A stretch of DNA of 64,000 nt from Actinoplanes palleronii. GTDB taxonomy: Bacteria > Actinomycetota > Actinomycetes > Mycobacteriales > Micromonosporaceae. Positions 49,751 to 57,317 of the stretch are shown piece after piece. The notes below the pieces were generated by a model. It did no database searches and was not told the origin of the DNA. It saw only the letters and a list, made by a program, of their open reading frames with translations. Within the stretch, counting starts at the first letter, position 1, and each line of letters begins with the position of its first letter. The DNA is taken from positions 62,001 to 126,000 of the forward strand of contig NZ_BOMS01000053.1 of the NCBI RefSeq assembly GCF_016862315.1. Direction: 5' to 3'. The position numbers and the translations under genes are program-made.

Positions 49751-51502
49751 ATGGACACCGACGGGCTCTTCTCTCTCGCGCAACCGGGCTTCGGGCCAGC
49801 CGCCCCGAGCGGTCCGGCGGGTGTCGAGACCGCCGGATTCGGTGCGGCCGCGGCCGACGCCCCGCTCCCGGTCCGGATGCGCCCGGCGAGCCTGGACGAG
49901 CTGGTCGGGCAGCAGCATCTGCTCGCCCCCGGCGCCCCGTTGCGGCAGTTGGTGACGGGTTCCAGCCCGATGTCGGTGATCCTCTGGGGTCCGCCCGGCA
50001 CCGGCAAGACCACCATCGCGCACCTGGTCGCGCACGCCACCGACCGCAAGTTCGTGGCGATGTCCGCGCTGACCGCCGGCGTGAAGGACGTCCGCGCCGT
50101 GATCGAGACGGCCCGCCGTGCCCGCCGCTCCGGCGGACCACCCACCGTGCTGTTCATCGACGAGGTGCACCGCTTCAGCAAGACCCAGCAGGACTCGCTG
50201 CTCGCCGCGGTCGAGGACCGCACCGTCACGCTGCTCGCCGCGACGACCGAGAACCCGTATTTCTCGGTGATCTCCCCGCTGCTCTCCCGCTGCGTGCTGC
50301 TGACCCTGCAGGCCCTGCAGGAGGAGGACGTGCGCGGCCTGATCCGCCGGGCCGTCGCCGATCACCGCGGGCTGGGCGGCGCGGTGTCGCTGTCGCCCGA
50401 GGCGGAGACCCATCTGGTACGGCTGTCAGCCGGCGACGTGCGCAAGGCGCTGACCGCACTCGAAGCCGCCGCGGGGTCCGCGACCGCCCAGGGCGCGAAG
50501 GTGATCGACCTGGCCACCGCCGAGCGCGCGGTCGACGTGGCGGCGGTCCGCTACGACCGGGACGGCGACGCGCACTACGACGTGACGAGCGCGTTCATCA
50601 AGAGCATGCGGGGCAGCGACCCGGACGCCGCACTGCACTACCTGGCCCGGATGCTGGTGGCCGGCGAGGACCCGCGGTTCATCGCCCGGCGCATCGTGAT
50701 CTTCTCGAGCGAGGACGTCGGGATGGCCGACCCGCAGGCGCTGCTGGTGGCGACCGCGGCGGCCCAGGCGGTGCAGCTCATCGGCATGCCCGAGGCCCAG
50801 CTCAACCTGGCCCAGGCGGTCGTGCACATGGCCACCGCCCCCAAGTCGAACAGCGTCACCACGGCGATCGGCGCCGCGATCGCCGACGTCCGGGCCGGTC
50901 GGGGCGGTGCTGTCCCCTCGCCGCTGCGCGACGCGCACTACTCGGGCTCACGTGGCCTTGGTCACGGTCTGGGCTATCGGTACCCGCATGACGACCCGAG
51001 AGGCGTTGTACGTCAGCAGTACGTTCCCGACGATCTCGTGGGCACCGACTACTATCGGCCGTCCGAACACGGGGCCGAGCGTGCCGTGGGCGAGCGGGTG
51101 CCGCGCCTGCGCCGGATCGTCCGGGGCCTCGGCGCCCGGCCCGGCGAGTCGCGGCCGGTCGCCGCTTCGGCGAGCGGTGCGAACCGCGCGGCGGGTGGTG
51201 CGGCGGCCTCCGATGCGTCACAGTCGTCGGCGGACTTGGAACAGACGGGCACCACCGGCTCCGGACCGCAGGGTTCGGGGCCCGTCGAGCCGGCGGCATC
51301 CGGCGAGGCGGGGACACCGGCCGGTGAGCCGGGCAGTGCGGTGGAGACGGCGGATGAGGGCGGCCCGGACACGGTCGCGGACCATCCGGTAACGGTGACG
51401 GGATCGGGTACGGCGGCGGCCGGACCGGATGCCGAGGACGACGTGATGCGGTCAGAGCGGTCAGACAAGAGCGGCGTCGCAGCCGGGAAGGAACAGCCGT
51501 GA
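49751..51502 (+). CDS. rarA: Replication-associated recombination ATPase RarA
   Basis: RarA (MgsA) is an AAA+ clamp-loader-like ATPase that acts at stalled replication forks. Walker A is WGPPGTGKTT, Walker B LFIDEVHRFSKTQQD, sensor 1 TTENPYFSV, and the arginine finger region lies in SPLLSRC. The tetramerisation and MgsA C-terminal part follows (GSDPDAALHYLARML, then RRIVIFSSEDVGMADP). The core ends near residue 455. The last ~130 residues are Ala/Gly/Ser-rich and unusual. The ATG at 49751 was preferred over upstream 49664. Its stop overlaps the next start by four bases. Confidence 0.94.
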   Translation: MDTDGLFSLAQPGFGPAAPSGPAGVETAGFGAAAADAPLPVRMRPASLDELVGQQHLLAPGAPLRQLVTGSSPMSVILWGPPGTGKTTIAHLVAHATDRKFVAMSALTAGVKDVRAVIETARRARRSGGPPTVLFIDEVHRFSKTQQDSLLAAVEDRTVTLLAATTENPYFSVISPLLSRCVLLTLQALQEEDVRGLIRRAVADHRGLGGAVSLSPEAETHLVRLSAGDVRKALTALEAAAGSATAQGAKVIDLATAERAVDVAAVRYDRDGDAHYDVTSAFIKSMRGSDPDAALHYLARMLVAGEDPRFIARRIVIFSSEDVGMADPQALLVATAAAQAVQLIGMPEAQLNLAQAVVHMATAPKSNSVTTAIGAAIADVRAGRGGAVPSPLRDAHYSGSRGLGHGLGYRYPHDDPRGVVRQQYVPDDLVGTDYYRPSEHGAERAVGERVPRLRRIVRGLGARPGESRPVAASASGANRAAGGAAASDASQSSADLEQTGTTGSGPQGSGPVEPAASGEAGTPAGEPGSAVETADEGGPDTVADHPVTVTGSGTAAAGPDAEDDVMRSERSDKSGVAAGKEQP

Positions 51503-54500
51503 CAGCGCGCGGTGCCGATCGGCCCGACGACGACCCCGGTCAGAGCGGCGGCAAGAAGGGCCGCCGTTTCGGGCGCGGCCGTGCCGAGCAGCCGGCCGAA
51601 CCGGTCGAGGTCCCGCGCGAGGAGACCGGCTGGCTCGACGACCTGCGGACGGCGAAGCAGTCGGCTGTCGCGATCGGGCCCGGTACGGCGCCCGGCGAGG
51701 GCCGGACCAGCAAGTCCGGCCGTCGTGCGCCCACCGCCGAGGACCGTCCGGACGACGACGGCCCGGTCTTCGGCGGCGGTGAGCCCGCCGGTGACGGCCC
51801 GGCCGCCCGGCCCGCCGGTGCGCCCGCGCCCGGCTGGCAGGGTCCCTCGGGTGAGTTCTCCCCGGGACGCCCCGGCGCGCAGCAGCCCGGACCGGCCGCG
51901 GCCGGTCCCGGGCAGGCGCCGCCGGTCCGGCGGCCCGGTCAGGGTCCGCAGGGCGCTGCGCAGGTGCCCGGTCAGATGCCGCCCGGCCAAGGTCCCGGCC
52001 CCAATATGTCCGGTCCGGGCCAGCGGTCCGGCCCGATCGCTCCCGGTCAGATGCCGCCCGGTGCGGTTCCGCCCGGCCAGCGAGGCGGGCCGCCTCCCGG
52101 CGTTCAGCCCGCCGGTCAGCGGGGCGGGCCGCCTCCCGGCGTTCAGCCCACCGGTCAGATGCCGCCCGGTCAGCGTGGCGGGCCGCCTCCCGGCGCTCCG
52201 CCGGTCGGACAGCCTGGTGGTCAGATGCCGCGTGGCGTCCCGGCCGGTCCGCGCGACGGTCAGGCGCCAGGTCAGATGCCGCGCGACGGTCAGCAGCAGC
52301 CCGGCCAGATGCCGCGTGGTGGTCAGCCGCCCGCCGGTCAGATGCCGCGTGGCATGGCGACCGGCCAGGTTCCGCCGGGTGCCGCACCGGGCCGGGCGGT
52401 TCCGCCCGGTCAGCGTGGTGGCGCCGGCGGTCAGCTGGCCCCCAACCCGGTCTCGCCCGGTCAGGTGGGCGCGGGACCGGCCCGGCGTGGTGGGCCCGGC
52501 GCGCCGGTCTCCCCGCCCGGTCGTCCCGGCATGCCGCCCGAGCCGGGCAGCGGCCGCCGTCAGATCGACTCCGCCGCGCCGGGCTATCCGGAGCAGGGCG
52601 TTCCGCGGTCCGGCAACCCGCCGGAGATCCCCGGCGGGCGTGCCGTCGGCCCGGACCCACGAGGCATGACGTCGGGCGTGCGCCCGGTCTCGCCGGGTGT
52701 CCGCCCGACCTCACCGGCCGGTCCGGCCCGGGACAGGTTCCGCACCGAGGGCGGTCCGGCGCGCGCCGACGCGCAGCAGTCCGGTCCGATCCCGCCGGCG
52801 GTCTACCAGACCGGCCCGATCCCGAACGGTGGCGCGGGCTTCGCCGCGGAGACCGTGCCGCCGATCGTCTACCAGGCCGACCCGGTGTCGCCGGCCGTCT
52901 ACCAGACCGGACCCGTGCCGACCGCCGACGAGCGTGGCGGCCGCGGCCGCGGCCGCCGGTCGCGCGCCGACGGCGTCGAGCCGGTCGACGGCTCACACTC
53001 CGCGCCGGACGGCGGCCGCGGGCCTCGTCCGGTCTCCGGTGTGCCGACACATGCCGCGCCGGACGGTGGCCGGGGGCCGCGTCCGGTCTCCGGTGTGCCC
53101 ACACATGCCGCGCCGGACGGCGCCTACGGCGGTCGCGGGCCGCGCCCGGTCTCCGGTGCGCCCACGCACGCCGCGGCTGACGACGGCTACGGCTCGCACG
53201 CGACCGGCCCGGACGCGATGCGCGGCGGGTCGGCGCGACCGACGTCCGGAGCGCACGCGCAGCCGGAGGACCGGTTCGGACTGAGCACCGGAGCGCTGGA
53301 CGGCTCGGCCGGTCGCCGCGCCGGGCACGCGGCCGCTCCGGATCCGCGCGAGCAGGGTCCGGGACGGCACGAGGCGCCGGACGGCGCCCCGGGTGGCGCC
53401 ACCGGCCGTGGTGCCGGTCAGCGTGCCGCGGGTGGTCCCGGCAACGGTCAGCGTGGTCCTGGCGGCATGCCCGGTGGTCCGGGTGACGGAACCGGCGCCG
53501 GGCAGCGCGGCCCGGGCAACGGTCCCGGCGGCCGGGACGGTGGGCCGAGTGTTCCCGGACCGCGCCGGGTCGGACCCGGTGACGGGCGGCCGGTCCGGGC
53601 TTCCGCGGCCGTGGTGCCGCCGGTCGTGCCGGGCCGTCAGGGTGTGCGTGCTCCGGCGATGCCCGGCCGGGCCGGTGCGATGGCGGACAGCCCCTCGGGT
53701 GTCATCCAGCGCCCGCCTCCGCGGGGTGGCACCGGTCAGCTCGCGCCGGACGAGGACGGTTTCACCACCGATCGGCGTTCGCAGGACGGTGGCCAGACCG
53801 GTGGTGTGACGCCGCCCGGCCAGGGGACTCGTGGCCCCGGTGGCGGTGTCTCGGTGCCCGGTCAGGCCGGTCCGGGACGACGGGGGCGCGGCGAGGAGCA
53901 GGGCGTCCGGATCGCGGCCGACTCGCCGTTTGCCGACCTGGTCGGCGCGCAGCTCGAGCCGGGCGCCGGCGAGCAAACCGCCGGTGAGCCGGGTCGTCCC
54001 GGTGAACCCGGTCGTGGCGGACGCCGCGCCGACGGTGGCCCGGCCCGTGCCGCGGGCGGCCGCCGCGCGCCTGTTCCGGAGCAGAGCCAGGCCTTCCCGG
54101 CCGGTATGGGCCACCCCGACCAGAGCCAGGGCTTCCGTGCGGGCACGGGTGGTCCCGACCAGAGCCAGGGTTTCCGTGCGGGTGCGGGCGGTCCCGATCA
54201 GAGCCAGGGTTTCCGGGCAGGTGCGGGGAACCCCGAGCAGAGCCAGGGTTTCCGCGCGGGTATGGGCAGTCCGGATCAGAGCCAGGGTTTCCCGGCCGGT
54301 ATGGGCAGTCCTGACCAGAGCCAGGGTTTCCCGGCCGGTATGGGCGGCCCGGATCAGAGCCAGGGTTTCCCGGCGGGGACCGGTGGGCCGGACGCCAGCC
54401 AGGGCTTCCCGGCCGGTATGGGCGGACCGGAGCCGACCTCGCGGGGTCGCCGGCGTCGCGCCGCTCCGGACCAGGACCGTGGACCGGCCGATCAGGGCCG

Positions 54501-56469
54501 TGGCCCGGCCGGTCCGGAGCAGAGCCAGGGTTTCCCGGCCGGTGAGCAGGGGCCGCGAGGCCGCCGCCCGGCCGGTCCCGATCAGAGTCAGGGCTTCGCG
54601 GCCGGAACCGGCCAGCCGGAGCACGGCATGCCCAGCGGCCCGGTCTCGCCGGCCCCTGGCCAGCGTGCCGGCGGGCCCAGGCCCCGTGGCGCCGGACCGG
54701 CTCGCGGTGGCGCGTCGGTACCCGGTTCGGCCGGTTCGGCCCGCGTGCCGGGCACCGGTTCTGCCAGCGTGCCCGGAAACGGTCCGAGCGGTCCCGGTGG
54801 CCCGGGCGGCCCCGGACGTCCCGGCGGGCCGGGTGGTCCGAACGGCCCCGGCGGCCCGAATGGTCCCGGTGGTCCGAACGGGCCCGGTGGCCCGGGTGGC
54901 CCCGGACGCGGAGCGGCATCGGTAGCGGTGCCCGGAAACGGCCCCAACGGGCCCAACGGCCCCAACGGACAGGGCGGCCTGAACGGGCAGGGCGGCCCGG
55001 ATGCTGACGGCCCGAGCGGTTTGCGCGGCGCCGGTGGTCGTGGTCCGGGCAACCGGCCCGAGCCGGGCGGCCCGAGTGGCCTGCCCCGCGGCGCCGGTTC
55101 CGCCAGCGTGCCCGGGAACTCCCTTGAGCTGAGCGGCCCGCCCCGTGGCGCGGCCGGTGTCACCGGGAGCGGCCCGGAAGCCGGCGGCCCGAGCGGCCTG
55201 CCGCGCGGCGCCGCCTCGGTAGCCGTGCCCGGCAACGGGCCCGGCGGTCCGGGACGTGGCGCTGCCGCGGTGCCCGGCAACGGCCCCGGTGGCCCGGGGC
55301 GTGGTGCTGCCGCGGTGCCCGGCAACGGCCCGGGACGCGGCACGGCCGGCATCCCCGGCAACGGCACCAGGGCACCCGGCAACGGCAACGGCCCCGGAGG
55401 ACCCGGCGGCCCCGGCAACGGCGGCCCGGGCACCGGGCCGGGCGGACCCGGCACCGGGCAGGGTGGCCAGGCGCGGGGCACGGGAGCAGCCCAGGTGTCC
55501 GGAAACGCCGGTTCCGCGGCTGTCGGCGGGCGTGGCACGGGCTCGGCCTCGGTGCCGGGCACCGCATCCGCGCCGGGCACCGGCTCCGGGGACGGTCCGG
55601 GTGCCGGTGGGGCCAAGGGCAGCGCCGCGGCGGGATCCGCGGTCGTCCCGGTCGGTGCCGGGACCGGTAACGGCACGGGCACCGTCGTGGTGGCACGGGC
55701 CGGCGCGGCTTCCTCCGTACCATCGGGGTCTGTGCCCGGTGCGAAGAAGACCGGGAGTGGATCGCGGGCCGAGGGCGATGGCGCAGCCGAGCCGGAAGGT
55801 GGTCTGGCCGCCGAGTTGCGGCAGAAGCTGCGCACCCAGCGGCGGCTGCGAGTGATCACGCTGTCCACGCTGGCGACAGTGGTGTTGCTCCTGCTGCCGG
55901 CGTTCTTCGGGCTGCGGGCGATGAGCAGCGACCCGGTCTTCACGTCGCTGAACGCGCTGAACGTGCCGTCCTGGGCGGATCAGAAGCCGGACGACAAGGC
56001 CAGCAACAGCCGCTGGTGCTTCCTGGAGTGCCGGTTCTGGGAACGGACCGCCGAGTCGGGCGAGTCGTTCAAGGAGACCTCGCAGACCTACGTGACCGCG
56101 CTCAAGGAGGCCGGCTGGGCACCGTGGAACGTCGACGGCTGCCCGGAGAACAAGATCGACGCGGAGAACGGGATCTACACCTGCTGGACGCGGGACGAGT
56201 TCACTCTGGACCTGTTCGTCAGCCTGCCCGGTTGTGCGGTGGACCAGGTGGCGCAGGAAGCCGTGCCGCAAGCCGGCACACCGGAGGCCGAAGCCGGCGA
56301 GAGCGGCGCGAGGACGTGCGAGGGCTCGACGGTCAGCATCAAGGTGCGCACCGCGATCGCCGACGAACGCGGCAAGACCGACAAGAACCCGGGACCGGTC
56401 GGTGTGACGCCGGATCCGACGCTGGACCCGGACGAAATCCTCTTGGAGCCGACACCAGAGGCGTCGTGA
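51499..56469 (+). CDS. Giant Gly/Pro-rich repeat protein with one membrane helix and a Cys-rich outer domain
   Basis: A 1656-residue protein whose first ~1450 residues are low-complexity. Residues 130-330 carry Gln-Met-Pro and GQRGGPPPG units. Nine exact-length 13-residue repeats of the PDQSQGF type (residues about 861-977) follow, then collagen-like Gly-Pro runs (GPGGPNGPGGPNGPGG). A basic stretch precedes one transmembrane helix near 1452-1474 (LSTLATVVLLLLPAFFGL). The outer ~180 residues hold six Cys (WCFLECRFWERT, DGCPEN, YTCWTRDEF, PGCAVDQ, RTCEG). Translation is coupled to rarA. I do not recognise the outer domain. Scaffold or envelope function is inference. Confidence 0.8.
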   Translation: MTARGADRPDDDPGQSGGKKGRRFGRGRAEQPAEPVEVPREETGWLDDLRTAKQSAVAIGPGTAPGEGRTSKSGRRAPTAEDRPDDDGPVFGGGEPAGDGPAARPAGAPAPGWQGPSGEFSPGRPGAQQPGPAAAGPGQAPPVRRPGQGPQGAAQVPGQMPPGQGPGPNMSGPGQRSGPIAPGQMPPGAVPPGQRGGPPPGVQPAGQRGGPPPGVQPTGQMPPGQRGGPPPGAPPVGQPGGQMPRGVPAGPRDGQAPGQMPRDGQQQPGQMPRGGQPPAGQMPRGMATGQVPPGAAPGRAVPPGQRGGAGGQLAPNPVSPGQVGAGPARRGGPGAPVSPPGRPGMPPEPGSGRRQIDSAAPGYPEQGVPRSGNPPEIPGGRAVGPDPRGMTSGVRPVSPGVRPTSPAGPARDRFRTEGGPARADAQQSGPIPPAVYQTGPIPNGGAGFAAETVPPIVYQADPVSPAVYQTGPVPTADERGGRGRGRRSRADGVEPVDGSHSAPDGGRGPRPVSGVPTHAAPDGGRGPRPVSGVPTHAAPDGAYGGRGPRPVSGAPTHAAADDGYGSHATGPDAMRGGSARPTSGAHAQPEDRFGLSTGALDGSAGRRAGHAAAPDPREQGPGRHEAPDGAPGGATGRGAGQRAAGGPGNGQRGPGGMPGGPGDGTGAGQRGPGNGPGGRDGGPSVPGPRRVGPGDGRPVRASAAVVPPVVPGRQGVRAPAMPGRAGAMADSPSGVIQRPPPRGGTGQLAPDEDGFTTDRRSQDGGQTGGVTPPGQGTRGPGGGVSVPGQAGPGRRGRGEEQGVRIAADSPFADLVGAQLEPGAGEQTAGEPGRPGEPGRGGRRADGGPARAAGGRRAPVPEQSQAFPAGMGHPDQSQGFRAGTGGPDQSQGFRAGAGGPDQSQGFRAGAGNPEQSQGFRAGMGSPDQSQGFPAGMGSPDQSQGFPAGMGGPDQSQGFPAGTGGPDASQGFPAGMGGPEPTSRGRRRRAAPDQDRGPADQGRGPAGPEQSQGFPAGEQGPRGRRPAGPDQSQGFAAGTGQPEHGMPSGPVSPAPGQRAGGPRPRGAGPARGGASVPGSAGSARVPGTGSASVPGNGPSGPGGPGGPGRPGGPGGPNGPGGPNGPGGPNGPGGPGGPGRGAASVAVPGNGPNGPNGPNGQGGLNGQGGPDADGPSGLRGAGGRGPGNRPEPGGPSGLPRGAGSASVPGNSLELSGPPRGAAGVTGSGPEAGGPSGLPRGAASVAVPGNGPGGPGRGAAAVPGNGPGGPGRGAAAVPGNGPGRGTAGIPGNGTRAPGNGNGPGGPGGPGNGGPGTGPGGPGTGQGGQARGTGAAQVSGNAGSAAVGGRGTGSASVPGTASAPGTGSGDGPGAGGAKGSAAAGSAVVPVGAGTGNGTGTVVVARAGAASSVPSGSVPGAKKTGSGSRAEGDGAAEPEGGLAAELRQKLRTQRRLRVITLSTLATVVLLLLPAFFGLRAMSSDPVFTSLNALNVPSWADQKPDDKASNSRWCFLECRFWERTAESGESFKETSQTYVTALKEAGWAPWNVDGCPENKIDAENGIYTCWTRDEFTLDLFVSLPGCAVDQVAQEAVPQAGTPEAEAGESGARTCEGSTVSIKVRTAIADERGKTDKNPGPVGVTPDPTLDPDEILLEPTPEAS
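54079..54429 (+). repeat. Nine tandem 39-base coding repeats
   Basis: Nine units of 39 bases encode 13-residue repeats with a (D/E)QSQGF core followed by (R/P)AG. Two more isolated copies of the core lie near 54520 and 54585. Units differ at few bases, so expansion is recent or kept uniform by recombination. Copy number may vary between strains. Confidence 0.9.
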
Positions 56470-56477
56470 CGCGCGTA

Positions 56478-56528
56478 GTGGTCACGGACGGTAGGGTCTG
56501 CACGTTGTCCCAGCCGTACCGTGACCAC
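56478..56528. promoter_or_regulatory. Widely spaced inverted repeat before the DUF948 gene
   Basis: GTGGTCACGG (56478-56487) and CCGTGACCAC (56519-56528) are exact complements 31 bases apart, starting nine bases after the giant-protein stop. This could be a stem-loop ending that transcript or a dimeric operator. An AGAGGAG site follows for the next gene. Confidence 0.4.
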
Positions 56529-56548
56529 CCGTAGAGGAGACGCGCAAC

Positions 56549-56998
56549 ATGAACGCCGGAGAAATCGCTGGTCTGATCGCGGCGGGCGCCTTCCTGATGC
56601 TCGTTCTGGTGCTCGCCGTGCCGATCCTGAAGCTGGGCCGCACCGTCGACGCCGCCACGCGCGCGATCAACGAGGTGACCGACCGCACCGGACCGTTGCT
56701 CGGCAACGTGAACACCACGGTGGAGAACGTGAACACCGCGCTCGGTCAGGTTCAGGTCTCTTTGGACGGCGTGAACCTGCAGCTGGCCAAGGTCGACACG
56801 ATGACCGAGCACGCGCAGAACGTCACCGCGAACGTCGCGAACCTGGTCACCGTGGTCTCCGCCGCGGCCGCGAACCCGCTGGTCAAGGTGGCCTCGTTCG
56901 GGTACGGCCTGCGCAAGGCCGCCGCCGCGCGCCGCAGTGCCGAGGAGGACCGTGAGGTCCGCACCACGATCAAGCAGCGCCGCAAGGCCGGTCGCTGA
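56549..56998 (+). CDS. DUF948 membrane-anchored coiled-coil protein
   Basis: The 149-residue protein has one N-terminal transmembrane helix (IAGLIAAGAFLMLVLVLAVP) and a long amphipathic helix with heptad-like Val, Asn and Leu spacing (NVNTTVENVNTALGQVQVSL). It ends in a basic tail. This matches DUF948 proteins, which typically precede alaS in actinomycetes and have no established biochemical role. Spacing to the next gene is 28 bases, so the two are likely co-transcribed. Confidence 0.88.
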   Translation: MNAGEIAGLIAAGAFLMLVLVLAVPILKLGRTVDAATRAINEVTDRTGPLLGNVNTTVENVNTALGQVQVSLDGVNLQLAKVDTMTEHAQNVTANVANLVTVVSAAAANPLVKVASFGYGLRKAAAARRSAEEDREVRTTIKQRRKAGR

Positions 56999-57026
56999 GC
57001 ATCCTGGGGAAGAGGGAATCGCCGTC

Positions 57027-57317
57027 ATGAAACGCCTGCTCTGGCTCGGTGTCGGCCTGGCCGTCGGCGCCATCGTGGTCCGCAAGCTGACCCGTAAGGC
57101 CGAGGAGTTCACCCCGACCGGTATCGCCACCTCGCTCTCGCAATCCGCTGGCGGGCTGGTCGAGTCGATGCGTAGCTTCGTGGAGGACGTCCGCGACGGC
57201 ATGGCCGAGCGGGAACAGCAGATCCACGAGGCATTCGCCGCCGGGGAGCTGTACGAGGACAAATTCGCCGAGCTGCGCGAGGACACGCAGCCCGGTTCGC
57301 AGGAGGAGAATCGATGA
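57027..57317 (+). CDS. Small membrane-anchored protein upstream of alaS (DUF6167-like)
   Basis: The 96-residue protein has an N-terminal membrane helix (RLLWLGVGLAVGAIVV), then a basic patch (RKLTRKAEEF) and an amphipathic helix (GLVESMRSFVEDVRDGMAER). This is the layout of a conserved small protein found between the DUF948 gene and alaS in actinomycetes; function unknown. The ATG at 57027 has an AGAGGG site. The stop overlaps the alaS start by four bases (ATGA). Confidence 0.82.
   Translation: MKRLLWLGVGLAVGAIVVRKLTRKAEEFTPTGIATSLSQSAGGLVESMRSFVEDVRDGMAEREQQIHEAFAAGELYEDKFAELREDTQPGSQEENR

Noticed and set aside
54079..54429. Regular 39-base repeats that might suggest a CRISPR-like array
   Set aside because: They are in frame, encode 13-residue units with no unique spacers, and lie inside a long coding region.
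51461..55943. Several long open frames on the minus strand opposite the giant repeat protein
   Set aside because: They mirror the Gly/Pro-rich plus-strand repeats and show no family features; long shadow frames are normal at this GC content.
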